IMG/VR virus record: IMGVR_UViG_3300020202_000055
Location: 1 to 37,799 of that record
Source of the DNA: a virus
DNA length: 37,799 nt
Strand: one strand, 5' to 3'
The notes below the pieces were generated by a model, which saw only the letters and a program-made list of their open reading frames with translations, was not told where the DNA came from and ran no database searches. Below, in pieces: positions 23,237 through 29,593 of the stretch. A program made the translations under genes and the position numbers. Position 1 is the first letter of the stretch. Each line of letters opens with the position of its first letter.

Positions 23237-23258
23237 TAAAGCCCCGCCAGCGGCTTTA
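23237..23258 (+). terminator. Hairpin TAAAGCC...GGCTTTA after the 22442 gene
   Basis: A 7-bp stem 16 nt behind the stop codon; no clear T-tract, acting probably together with the following terminator. Confidence 0.45.
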
Positions 23259-23271
23259 TAGCTGGCAAAGA

Positions 23272-23297
23272 AAAGCCCCTCTGTCACGAGGGGCTTT
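23272..23297. terminator. Bidirectional terminator between convergent operons
   Basis: AAAGCCCCTC-tgtcac-GAGGGGCTTT with T-rich tails on both strands. It separates the plus operon ending at 23221 from the minus operon ending at 23320. Confidence 0.85.
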
Positions 23298-23319
23298 CTT
23301 GTTTGCGAGCGTCAGCGAG

Positions 23320-23511
23320 CTACTGTAGGATTCTCTCCCGTAGCTCTTTCGGCATCTTGTCCCCTGTCAGCCGCTCAAAGATACGTGCTGCTGCATCCTC
23401 CATGCGCTTTATCCTTGTCTTGGATTCTCTCTTGTCAAAGGCATAGTCAACGACGGCGCTAGCGTAATCGTTGAGCAGTTGCCACGCTTGTTCATGCTCC
23501 ATCTTTTCCAT
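23320..23511 (-). CDS. Small helical hypothetical protein, last gene of the ribozyme operon
   Basis: 63 aa from ATG 23511, with AAGGA just upstream. Wholly helical and charged (EHEQAWQLLNDYASAVVDYA, RIKRMEDAAARIFERL). No family recognised. It lies 10 nt behind the DUF2958 gene, before the terminator. Confidence 0.55.
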   Translation of the reverse strand: MEKMEHEQAWQLLNDYASAVVDYAFDKRESKTRIKRMEDAAARIFERLTGDKMPKELRERILQ

Positions 23512-23521
23512 GTTCCTTATC

Positions 23522-23917
23522 CTACCAGCGGACAAACTCCATCCGCTCACACTTGGACAGTAGCCGAGGCTTAAAGCGTCCGTCCCGAATAATAAACGGG
23601 CGGCAGCGTGTCTGATTCGCTCGTTGGAATTCAGATAGCGCAAAGTACCCTAGCTCTGATTCAAAGCCATGCACCAAGCCAAAGAACAGCACGTCAACAA
23701 CGGCGCTCCAATCCGTCACGTTGCGCAGCGGAATTTTCGTGCCGTCCTCGTCGTCCAACACGGCGCTAGCCTCTAGCGCATACCAAGTCCAACCGTTGTC
23801 AACGCAATACCAGCGCACGAACGCTCTAGCTTGCTGCCCCTCGTTTTCTTGGCTGTAAAGCTCCGGCAACGTCTCGCAATCCTTGGGCGAGAGTAGCTGA
23901 GAGTAAAAGGGATTCAC
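23522..23917 (-). CDS. DUF2958-like protein
   Basis: 131 aa with GTG start at 23917, overlapping the previous stop as GTGA. The family pattern is clear: NGWTWYALEASAV, then the conserved FFGLVHGFESELGYFALSEF. Proteins of this family are typical of plasmids, ICEs and phages and often neighbour ArdC antirestriction genes, as here. The biochemical role is unknown; counter-defence is a guess from context. Confidence 0.75.
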   Translation of the reverse strand: MNPFYSQLLSPKDCETLPELYSQENEGQQARAFVRWYCVDNGWTWYALEASAVLDDEDGTKIPLRNVTDWSAVVDVLFFGLVHGFESELGYFALSEFQRANQTRCRPFIIRDGRFKPRLLSKCERMEFVRW

Positions 23918-24111
23918 GCTCTCACCTCGTTCAATGCCTTGCGCACGATTTGCGACGGGACAAAGTACACGTACCCGCACTCGTCCGCAATGCCGACATA
24001 GCCGCTCGTATCCGGCTCCGTAAGCTGCTCAAAGATGCTGCCCGCCTTTAACCTCGTGCGGCTTATGTTGTCGGCTGTAAAGTCCGCCAACAGTTCTACT
24101 AATCGTCTCAT
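23914..24111 (-). CDS. Small hypothetical protein downstream of ribozyme A
   Basis: 65 aa. Start ATG 24111 is preceded by the CCATAGCGGAGGAAC leader. The C-terminal half (SGYVGIADECGYVYFVPS) looks like a small beta barrel and the N-terminus is helical. Function unknown. It is the first gene of the RNA released by cleavage of ribozyme A. Confidence 0.6.
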   Translation of the reverse strand: MRRLVELLADFTADNISRTRLKAGSIFEQLTEPDTSGYVGIADECGYVYFVPSQIVRKALNEVRA

Positions 24112-24137
24112 ATGTTCCTCCGCTATGGATTCCGCCT

Positions 24138-24202
24138 GACTCGTCAGCTAGGGGCGGCACTCCCTAGGACAGCAGCGGCTATTACTCCGCTGCTGTTTCG
24201 TC
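24138..24202 (-). ncRNA. Type II hammerhead ribozyme A
   Basis: On the minus strand, in order: stem II strand GAC (24202-24200, its first G is the last base of the upstream TAG stop); GAAA (24199-24196); stem III ACAGCAGCGG/CCGCTGCTGT with an 8-nt loop; cleavage triplet GTC with the cut after C24168; stem I CTAGGG (24167-24162)/CCCTAG (24153-24148) with loop AGTGCCGC; core CTGACGA (24147-24141); stem II GTC (24140-24138). Every invariant nucleotide of the hammerhead core is present, including the A15.1-U16.1 and G10.1-C11.1 pairs. Stem II beyond 3 bp is weak. Stem III differs from copies B and C but keeps full pairing. Confidence 0.87.
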
Positions 24203-24588
24203 TATCTCGCTCGTTTGACTCGCCTTAGTAACTCGTCTAACCGAGCTTGCCAGCAGCCGTCGTGATAGCTGCCGACGTGATACCGATGCACGGAACCTCT
24301 GTCCCGTCTCTCGCCATGTCCGCAATAGCAGCAGCGAGAGCCGTCCTCGTCCGCCATACGACGGGCTAGCTCTATGCGGCAAAGCTCCGCAACCTCGCAT
24401 ATATAGGCTACGCATTGCGGCTCCGTGTCCAATAGCTGCCCCTCGCTCAAAGCCTCTGCATAGGCTTTGTAGTTACCGGCTACTCCGTCGTATTGTCCGA
24501 TTTGCTTACCGTCATGTAGCACGGCATACCAAGTGCCGAACGCTCCGGCTCTCGGCTCTACCGTCACAGTGTCACGAGTGATATTCAT
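24202..24588 (-). CDS. Hypothetical protein with Cys/His metal-binding cluster
   Basis: 128 aa from ATG 24588, behind the CCATAGCGGAGGA leader. The C-terminal part has CCYCGHGERRD, then H, H and HDGC in GSVHRYHVGSYHDGCWQ, probably one zinc site. The N-terminal half (TVEPRAGAFGTWYAVLHDGK) is a beta structure resembling small plasmid/phage accessory proteins. Flanked by ribozyme B upstream and A downstream, so it would be released as a single-gene RNA. Confidence 0.6.
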   Translation of the reverse strand: MNITRDTVTVEPRAGAFGTWYAVLHDGKQIGQYDGVAGNYKAYAEALSEGQLLDTEPQCVAYICEVAELCRIELARRMADEDGSRCCYCGHGERRDRGSVHRYHVGSYHDGCWQARLDELLRRVKRAR

Positions 24589-24608
24589 ACGTCCTCCGCT
24601 ATGGATTG

Positions 24609-24673
24609 CCTGACTCATCAGCTAGGGGCGGCAAAGTCCCTAGGACGGCGGAAAGCTCCGCCGTTTCGTCTAG
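24609..24673 (-). ncRNA. Type II hammerhead ribozyme B
   Basis: Minus strand: stem II strand CTAGAC (24673-24668, covering the TAG stop of ardC), GAAA (24667-24664), stem III ACGGCGG/CCGCCGT with loop AGCTTT, cleavage triplet GTC with the cut after C24644, stem I CTAGGG (24643-24638)/CCCTAG (24627-24622), core CTGATGA (24621-24615), stem II GTCAGG (24614-24609). The core carries T at the free N7 position where A and C have C, exactly where hammerheads tolerate variation. Stem II can form 5 of 6 pairs with an A-A mismatch. Confidence 0.9.
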
Positions 24674-25539
24674 TCCTCGTGCGACTCGTCCCAATTCACG
24701 CCAAGGATAAAATCGGCGGCTTTTTGGGCTTGGGCGGCAGCGATAACGGCAATTTTCTTGTCGCTCTTGAGCTTGGATAGCCAACCGTCTATGTAGCTTG
24801 CACTCTGCTCCATGCTAACGTCATTGGCAATGCCAGCGACGTTACAGAGAAAGCTAGCGCCAAACTCGGCTACCAATTCCTCTCTCGCATAGCTAGCCGT
24901 CCCGAATCCCTCTATCTCGGCAATGCCCGGACGGTTTAGGCGGCTCTCGTGTCCCGTGCTATGCGCTAGCTCATGAAACAGAGTCGAATAGTAGCGCTCC
25001 GTGCTTTCAAACCGCTCTACCTTGGGCATATGGACCGAATCCGTAGCCGGACGGTAAAAGGCTCTATCTCCGCCGTTATCGTAAACGGACGGAGCTTGAG
25101 GCATGCCGGAAACGATGGACTCGCAATGCTCTAGCCGCTCCGCTAGTCCTCGCTCGTCGTCAGAGACTAACGGCGGCAGCTTTAGCCCGCACTGCTCCAC
25201 GTTGAAAACTCTGTAGTAACGGAGCAAGGGAATTCGCTCCGTCCGTCCCGTGTCCTCGTCCTCTATCTCTAGCTGTTTCCAGAAAACAACTACCGTGCTA
25301 GCCTCTCCCTGTCTCACATGTCCGCCTAGCTCTTTGGCTTGCTTGTAAGTTAGCCATCGGTTATCGGAATACGGAGCAAGTCCAAGCATAAAGGCATTGA
25401 TTCCCCTGTAGCGCTTTTTGCTAACCGCATTGACAGGGACGCCGGAACAGCGCCACGGTTTGCGCCAAGGGATAACGCCACGCTCTAGCATGCTAATCAG
25501 TTGCGACGTAACCATTTCGTAAACGACGATATTTGACAT
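24670..25539 (-). CDS. ardC: ArdC-family antirestriction protein
   Basis: 289 aa, the usual length. The N-terminal domain (about 1-130) has the ArdC single-strand-DNA-binding pattern: RGVIPWRKPW, RYRGINAFMLGL, RWLTYKQAKELGG and VVFWKQL. The C-terminal domain is a zincin with HELAHSTGH (H189, E190, H193) and a third-ligand candidate glutamate in YAREELVAEFGASF. ArdC proteins protect incoming DNA from restriction. The gene is preceded by ribozyme C and followed by ribozyme B, so its RNA would be cut on both sides. This suits the extreme restriction-site avoidance of the genome. Confidence 0.9.
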   Translation of the reverse strand: MSNIVVYEMVTSQLISMLERGVIPWRKPWRCSGVPVNAVSKKRYRGINAFMLGLAPYSDNRWLTYKQAKELGGHVRQGEASTVVVFWKQLEIEDEDTGRTERIPLLRYYRVFNVEQCGLKLPPLVSDDERGLAERLEHCESIVSGMPQAPSVYDNGGDRAFYRPATDSVHMPKVERFESTERYYSTLFHELAHSTGHESRLNRPGIAEIEGFGTASYAREELVAEFGASFLCNVAGIANDVSMEQSASYIDGWLSKLKSDKKIAVIAAAQAQKAADFILGVNWDESHED

Positions 25540-25564
25540 TTCTAGAATCCTCCGCTATGGATTG

Positions 25565-25629
25565 CCTGACTCGTCAGCTAGGGACGGCAAAACCCCTAGG
25601 ACGGCGGAAAGCTCCGCCGTTTCGTCAAG
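25565..25629 (-). ncRNA. Type II hammerhead ribozyme C
   Basis: Minus strand: stem II strand CTTGAC (25629-25624, overlapping the TGA stop of the upstream gene), GAAA (25623-25620), stem III ACGGCGG/CCGCCGT with loop AGCTTT, triplet GTC with the cut after C25600, stem I CTAGGG (25599-25594)/CCCTAG (25583-25578) with loop GTTTTGCCGT, core CTGACGA (25577-25571), stem II GTCAGG (25570-25565). Here stem II forms six consecutive pairs (one G-T), the best of the three. The loop of stem I keeps TGCCG in all copies. Confidence 0.9.
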
Positions 25630-25843
25630 AGCCGATAAGCTGCCGTAAGGTAGCCGCTGCATCGTCTATGCACGTCGTGTAATAAGCTCCGTCCTCTATC
25701 ATCGTCCGTAGCTCGTCCCGTGTAGCGTTCGGATGATAGGCGGAAAACCTCGTAAGGCTAGCCGCTATCCGATACTCTCCGTCCGTCTTTGTCACGTTGT
25801 AACCCGAACCTCTCGCCAATGTCTGTAGCTGCTTAAGTGTCAT
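25625..25843 (-). CDS. Small hypothetical protein
   Basis: 72 aa from ATG 25843, overlapping the previous stop as TAATG. N-terminal LKQLQTLARGSGYNV followed by TDGEYRIA resembles small phage accessory proteins with a helix-hairpin-strand fold; the C-terminus is helical. Its TGA stop lies inside stem II of ribozyme C. Function unknown. Confidence 0.55.
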   Translation of the reverse strand: MTLKQLQTLARGSGYNVTKTDGEYRIAASLTRFSAYHPNATRDELRTMIEDGAYYTTCIDDAAATLRQLIGS

Positions 25844-25992
25844 TACTCGCTGTCCTCCGTCTTGAGAATGTCCGCACATTCCAAGAGCCTTACTAGCTCT
25901 CTCGCCCATTGCTCCGCCTCTGAGTCTTTGCCGCATTGCTTGTATGCAATCGCCTTAGCCATCGCTCTAGCCGCCTCTGTCCTGTCTATCAT
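25843..25992 (-). CDS. Very small helical protein
   Basis: 49 aa from ATG 25992, overlapping the upstream stop as ATGA. The sequence is one or two helices (TEAARAMAKAIAYKQ, SEAEQWARELVRLLE). Coupling with both neighbours supports it as real. Function unknown. Confidence 0.5.
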   Translation of the reverse strand: MIDRTEAARAMAKAIAYKQCGKDSEAEQWARELVRLLECADILKTEDSE

Positions 25993-26201
25993 CGCTGTAC
26001 CCTCGCACGGGATACAAAGCCCATAAGCTCCGTTAACTTGCGTCGCTCCGCTAGCTCCGCCTCTGTTAAGCAATCGGCAATTTCCGCCTTTAGCTTTCGC
26101 CGATGCTCCGCACTCCATACCCGTCCCGTGCTAGCAAACGAATACAAAGCGCTGCACTGTCCGCCGTGCCAATCGCTAGCCGTCAGTTGATACCGTGTCA
26201 T
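25989..26201 (-). CDS. Small hypothetical protein, first gene of the ribozyme operon
   Basis: 70 aa from ATG 26201, preceded by ATCCATAGCGGAGGAAC. N-terminal TRYQLTASDWHGGQ and a basic helical C-terminus. No family recognised. It carries the same leader as the ribozyme-controlled genes, but no ribozyme core lies before it. Confidence 0.55.
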   Translation of the reverse strand: MTRYQLTASDWHGGQCSALYSFASTGRVWSAEHRRKLKAEIADCLTEAELAERRKLTELMGFVSRARVQR

Positions 26202-26239
26202 GTCTAAGGTTCCTCCGCTATGGATTCCGGCAACGTCCA

Positions 26240-26600
26240 AGCGCTGCCGCCAAGAAAGATATATATTCAGACCGTCCCGAACGCTAGCCCAGGACAGCCG
26301 AACTGACACAATTACCGGGACGGAGAGAGCTAGCGGCAACGGAGAGAAAAGCCTAGCGGAGCGTATCCGTTGCCGCTACAGAGAGCTATAGACGGAAATC
26401 AAGTGAGAGCCTATAGGGAATCACGCCAAGAGAGACAGAGGGAGCTAGCAAAGAGAGAGCGAGAGAGAAACGCCAAGAGCTAGGCCAAACGACACAAACG
26501 AACCTAAAGCAAACGGAACAAAGCAACCTAGAACAGAGAGAAAGAGAGCCGAGAAAGATTGATTTACGCCAAGGGAGAAAGAAAGAGCCGAAACGCCAAA
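26240..26600. other. Purine-rich non-coding leader of the minus operon
   Basis: The plus strand is strongly A/G-rich with many GAGAGA and AACGCCAAG-like segments (around 26249, 26423, 26468, 26566 and 26592). No credible gene on either strand. A TATATAT element at about 26261 could be the -10 of the minus operon. One of only two GGCC sites of the genome is at 26483. Confidence 0.5.
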
Positions 26601-26646
26601 CCTAGCCGCTAGAACAGCCAAACCTAACCGCTAAACCTAACCGCTA
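26598..26646 (+). repeat. Three 14-bp direct repeats AAACCTAACCGCTA
   Basis: Copies at 26598-26611 (one base different), 26620-26633 and 26633-26646. Iteron-like; could bind a regulator or initiator in the intergenic control region. Confidence 0.6.
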
Positions 26647-26719
26647 AAAACGTCGGCTGTCTGTCTCTGTCTCTGATTCCGCTATCCGTTTGCGTTCGTC
26701 TCTCGGCTCTCGCCCGTGC

Positions 26720-26751
26720 TTTTCCCCTGTTTCCCCTATCCGTTTCCCCTG
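26720..26751 (+). repeat. Second cluster of TTTCCCCT repeats
   Basis: TTTCCCCT followed by G or A at 26721, 26730 and 26743, the same motif as the integrase-arm repeats around attP 14 kb away. May bind integrase, an accessory factor or a common regulator. Confidence 0.55.
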
Positions 26752-26777
26752 TCTTGGCTCTGTTTTGAACCTATACG

Positions 26778-26798
26778 CTGCTGTTTACGGAACAGCAG
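26778..26798. repeat. Inverted repeat CTGCTGTT-tacgg-AACAGCAG
   Basis: Perfect 8-bp arms around 5 bp, in the non-coding control region. Operator-like; not followed by a T-tract, so unlikely to be a terminator. Confidence 0.45.
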
Positions 26799-27020
26799 AC
26801 TAGTCGCCTAGCCTCTCGCCCATATGTAGCGGCTAGCCAATCCAAGGTAGCGGAGAGCCTAGAACGTGCGGTTTTCACTTATGCGGACCTCTCTTACCCC
26901 TCTACCCGACCCTGCCCCCGCCGCCGCAGGAATTCCCCATCAGCCTCTCCAATTTCTCTCTGAAAAAATTACAAAAACACCTATCGACTCCGGTTGCAGG
27001 ATGACTTAGCTCCGACTCCG

Positions 27021-27026
27021 TATAAG
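27021..27026 (+). promoter_or_regulatory. -10 box TATAAG, leaderless promoter of the rightward operon
   Basis: TATAAG ends 7 nt before the ATG at 27034. No well-placed -35 is visible (TTGCAG lies 21 bp upstream). It fits the leaderless pattern of the other promoters. Confidence 0.45.
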
Positions 27027-27033
27027 GCTAGAC

Positions 27034-27186
27034 ATGGACTGTGACCCCAACAAGGCAGACAAGGCGGACGAGGCAGCGGAGATAACGGAGTCGGCGGAGC
27101 CTGACTACTGCGACGAGTGCGGACAGGAGAACATAGAGGGTTTTGGTCATTGGTGCCCGTTGGACGCTGGCGCTTGGTGGTTGTAA
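27034..27186 (+). CDS. 50-aa acidic zinc-ribbon-like protein
   Basis: A small gene (50 codons) with an acidic N-terminal half and a probable zinc knuckle: YCDECG...GHWC. Its start stands 7 nt behind TATAAG. As first gene of the rightward operon it is probably an early protein. Family unknown. Confidence 0.5.
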   Translation: MDCDPNKADKADEAAEITESAEPDYCDECGQENIEGFGHWCPLDAGAWWL

Positions 27187-27205
27187 GAGGGGAGAAAGCG
27201 CAGAC

Positions 27206-27418
27206 ATGCCGATGTGGGAAAGTTCAAGGCTATCACCTGCTGTCTGTGCGAGCGTCTTTGGTTCTTTGCAGCGGGGTTATGTGACAGTGCCGGTCCATCC
27301 CGAGGTTAGCGAGATAGAGACCATGTTTCGGCAGCTTGCGCATGCTATCGACAGCTATTACGAGGCTATAGGCTCTGACTCGGAATTGTTCTTGGAGAGA
27401 GCAAATCCGCTCCGCTAG
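27206..27418 (+). CDS. Small hypothetical protein
   Basis: 70 aa from ATG 27206, behind GAGGGGAGAAAG. Contains a central helix (EIETMFRQLAHAIDSYYEAI). No family recognised; likely early or packaging-associated by position. Confidence 0.5.
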   Translation: MPMWESSRLSPAVCASVFGSLQRGYVTVPVHPEVSEIETMFRQLAHAIDSYYEAIGSDSELFLERANPLR

Positions 27419-27487
27419 GCTTTTCTCTCTCTAGCTCTTGGGGAATCTCTGTCTCTCTAGCCTTTATGTTAGAGAGAGGCGGAGAGA

Positions 27488-27676
27488 ATGATTCACTACT
27501 ACACAGCTAAGCGCAAGCGTCGGGGCTATGTCCTATCGCTCGTGGAGAGGGATAGCGAGGGCAAGATTGTTCATAAGCGCTTTGTAGTTGCTAAGAGACG
27601 TGCGCAGATTCCGAATGCTTACAGAGAGCTAGTCGAGATTTGGGAGCTAAGCAAGGACTCAACGCTATGGGGCTGA
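27488..27676 (+). CDS. Small basic hypothetical protein
   Basis: 62 aa, behind GGCGGAGAGA. N-terminal beta hairpin pattern with basic residues (YYTAKRKRRGYVLSLVERD, HKRFVVAKRR), possibly nucleic-acid binding. Before it, arms CTCTCTCTA (27425) and TAGAGAGAG (27470) form a possible leader hairpin. Confidence 0.5.
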   Translation: MIHYYTAKRKRRGYVLSLVERDSEGKIVHKRFVVAKRRAQIPNAYRELVEIWELSKDSTLWG

Positions 27677-27688
27677 GAAAGAGTAGTC

Positions 27689-28105
27689 ATGGCTAAGAGT
27701 AACTACGGTGGATTTCGGGCGGGGGCAGGGCGTCCTAAGAAAACTGCTGCTCCGCTAGCTCAAGGCGCTGTAGACGAGCGCACAAGGGTTATGAAAGCCG
27801 ACGAGCGGCAAGTCCTCAAAGTGCTTGCTGACGAGGCAAAGAAAGGCACTCGTTGGGCAGTTGAGCTTTGGATGGCTTACATGTACGGCAAGCCGACAGA
27901 GCGCCAGGAGATTGCGGACGCCAGAGCCAAGACGAAAGAGACGCTTACAGAGCAAGAGATTCTTGACAGAGTTGAGGCGCTAGCCAGAGCCGCCGAGAGC
28001 GCAAAGACGAAAGCAGCGGCAGCCGGACATATCGAGCCGAGCGAGGACGAGGACGACGCCGGCGATTCAGTCGGCTTGATTCTCTTGGACGGGACGGACG
28101 GATGA
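27689..28105 (+). CDS. terS: Putative terminase small subunit
   Basis: 138 aa. The N-terminal motif GGFRAGAGRPKK is typical of many phage small terminases and related DNA-binding proteins. A helical body follows (AVELWMAYMYGKPTERQE) and an acidic C-terminus. It would recognise phage DNA and regulate the large subunit encoded 2.4 kb downstream. Overlaps the next gene by 4 bp. Confidence 0.7.
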   Translation: MAKSNYGGFRAGAGRPKKTAAPLAQGAVDERTRVMKADERQVLKVLADEAKKGTRWAVELWMAYMYGKPTERQEIADARAKTKETLTEQEILDRVEALARAAESAKTKAAAAGHIEPSEDEDDAGDSVGLILLDGTDG

Positions 28106-28311
28106 TGAACATACCTTTTGCGTCGGTAACAATACCTCTAACACCTTTCACCTACAAGGGCAAGCCATTTATAGCTTGGGAACGGTTATCACCGGGCGAG
28201 GAACGGTTGCTACGGCTCAACTACCAAGCGTGGCAAGCCCTTTACGGATTCCGACCAGAGGATGTATATGCGAACTGGCGAGAGGAACAAACGCATATAG
28301 AGGACAGCTAA
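28102..28311 (+). CDS. Small hypothetical protein
   Basis: 69 aa, coupled to neighbours by ATGA and TAATG. Contains KPFIAWERLSPGEERLLRL and a second helix WQALYGF; similar short proteins sit next to terminase genes in many phages. Function unknown. Confidence 0.5.
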   Translation: MMNIPFASVTIPLTPFTYKGKPFIAWERLSPGEERLLRLNYQAWQALYGFRPEDVYANWREEQTHIEDS

Positions 28312-28718
28312 TGCCTGTTGCACCCGGAACCATCTTAACGACGGTGATGGAGGGGGACTCCAGGCTTACTGACTCCCGCACTCCGACAAGTCATGCCGCA
28401 TCGCATAAGAGCGGTGGCAGTGATGCAATCAAGCTAGACGAGCTAGCAGCGCCGACCGACAACACGACTCTTGACGCAACAGTAACGGCTCATGGCTTGC
28501 TGCCGAAACTAGGCGGCGGGACCGTGAATTTCCTACGGGCGGACGGGACTTGGGCAGCGCCGACAGCCTCAACGCCGGATTTGCTGATTACTAAGCGTTC
28601 GGCGACAGCTAACCAGACAGTGAGTGCTGGATATTCGGCTGTTGTAGCGGCTGATTACGAGATTGCTAGCGGCTTTGTTTTGGAGCTTAGCGCAGACGGC
28701 TTATTGGAGATTTTATGA
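28311..28718 (+). CDS. Tail-fibre-like protein
   Basis: 135 aa. The motif DSRTPTSHAASHKSGGSDAI followed by LDELAAPTDNTTLDAT and LRADGTWAAP is very common in phage tail-fibre and tail-needle proteins. It probably forms a shaft or spacer. It lies oddly between the two terminase genes instead of with the tail genes. Confidence 0.65.
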   Translation: MPVAPGTILTTVMEGDSRLTDSRTPTSHAASHKSGGSDAIKLDELAAPTDNTTLDATVTAHGLLPKLGGGTVNFLRADGTWAAPTASTPDLLITKRSATANQTVSAGYSAVVAADYEIASGFVLELSADGLLEIL

Positions 28719-29359
28719 GCAGATTACGATTGAACGCAGTGGCTACGCCGAGCGCTCCAGCTACGGACAAGTCGGAGCTATTCCTAGATAGCAGCGACGA
28801 GATTCTTACATGGATTGACGACCAAGGCTCTGTAAGGAAAGTGGCGCAAGGCGCTCTTGACTCAGAGATTGCGAACAGTGCCGCTATCAACACGACTGAG
28901 ACTATCATCGTCGGCGGATTGAACGGGGCTAGGATTAAGGCGAATCAGCTAAAGGTGGGAACGACGATTCGGGCGACTCTCCAGGGCACTTGTACGTCTA
29001 CAGCGGCTAACGCATCTACTTGGCGTATTCGGTTTGGCACGAACGGCACGACGGCTGACACGGCTATTGCTACAGCGGCTAACTCTGTTGCTGCTACGTC
29101 CGGCACGAACATTCCCTTTGAGGCGCAGCTTGTCATGACTGTGCGCACTGTTGGCGCATCGGGCAGCATCAGCGGCTATCTCAAGCTGATTAACACGGGC
29201 GTCACGGGCATCAGCGCCGTCACTGCTCAAGTCGTGCAATTCACGGTGGCAGCAATCAACACGACCGTTGACAGTTGGCTCTCTGTGACTTATCAGGCAG
29301 CAGCGACGACGACGACAAGCACGTTTCAGAACGCCTTTATCGAGGTTGTGAAAATCTAA
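28715..29359 (+). CDS. Beta-rich structural protein (fibre/surface)
   Basis: 214 aa, overlapping the previous gene by 4 bp. The N-terminus has the fibre-like ATDKSELFLDSSDEILTWID. The rest is a Thr/Ala-rich beta sandwich (TTIRATLQGTCTSTAANAST, VVQFTVAAINTTVDSWLSV) as in phage surface proteins. Likely works with the 28311 gene product. Confidence 0.55.
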   Translation: MSRLRLNAVATPSAPATDKSELFLDSSDEILTWIDDQGSVRKVAQGALDSEIANSAAINTTETIIVGGLNGARIKANQLKVGTTIRATLQGTCTSTAANASTWRIRFGTNGTTADTAIATAANSVAATSGTNIPFEAQLVMTVRTVGASGSISGYLKLINTGVTGISAVTAQVVQFTVAAINTTVDSWLSVTYQAAATTTTSTFQNAFIEVVKI

Positions 29360-29590
29360 ATGAGAGCCTTACTAGACAGATTCATTAACTGGCGTCGGGA
29401 GCGCCGAGCCGAGCGGATAGCAAACGTGATTCTCCTGAACATGGACGAGCGGGAGCAGGAGCTTAACGACGACGCTAAGGTGAAATGCCACGTATGCAGC
29501 GAGGTTGCCTCTACAACGCTGGCGATTGACCGGGAGACGGGCTTTGCCGTCCACGTATGCCCCAAGTGCGGGGAGGCAGAGGCTGATTAA
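29360..29590 (+). CDS. Small zinc-ribbon protein
   Basis: 76 aa. A basic helical N-terminus is followed by a zinc ribbon: CHVC near residue 43 and HVCPKCG near residue 68. Starts directly behind the previous stop. Possibly DNA- or RNA-binding; family unknown. Confidence 0.55.
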   Translation: MRALLDRFINWRRERRAERIANVILLNMDEREQELNDDAKVKCHVCSEVASTTLAIDRETGFAVHVCPKCGEAEAD

Positions 29591-29593
29591 GGA

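Noticed and set aside
26201-26290. A hammerhead ribozyme before the first gene of the minus operon
   Set aside because: The leader is present but no CUGAnGA core is found upstream.
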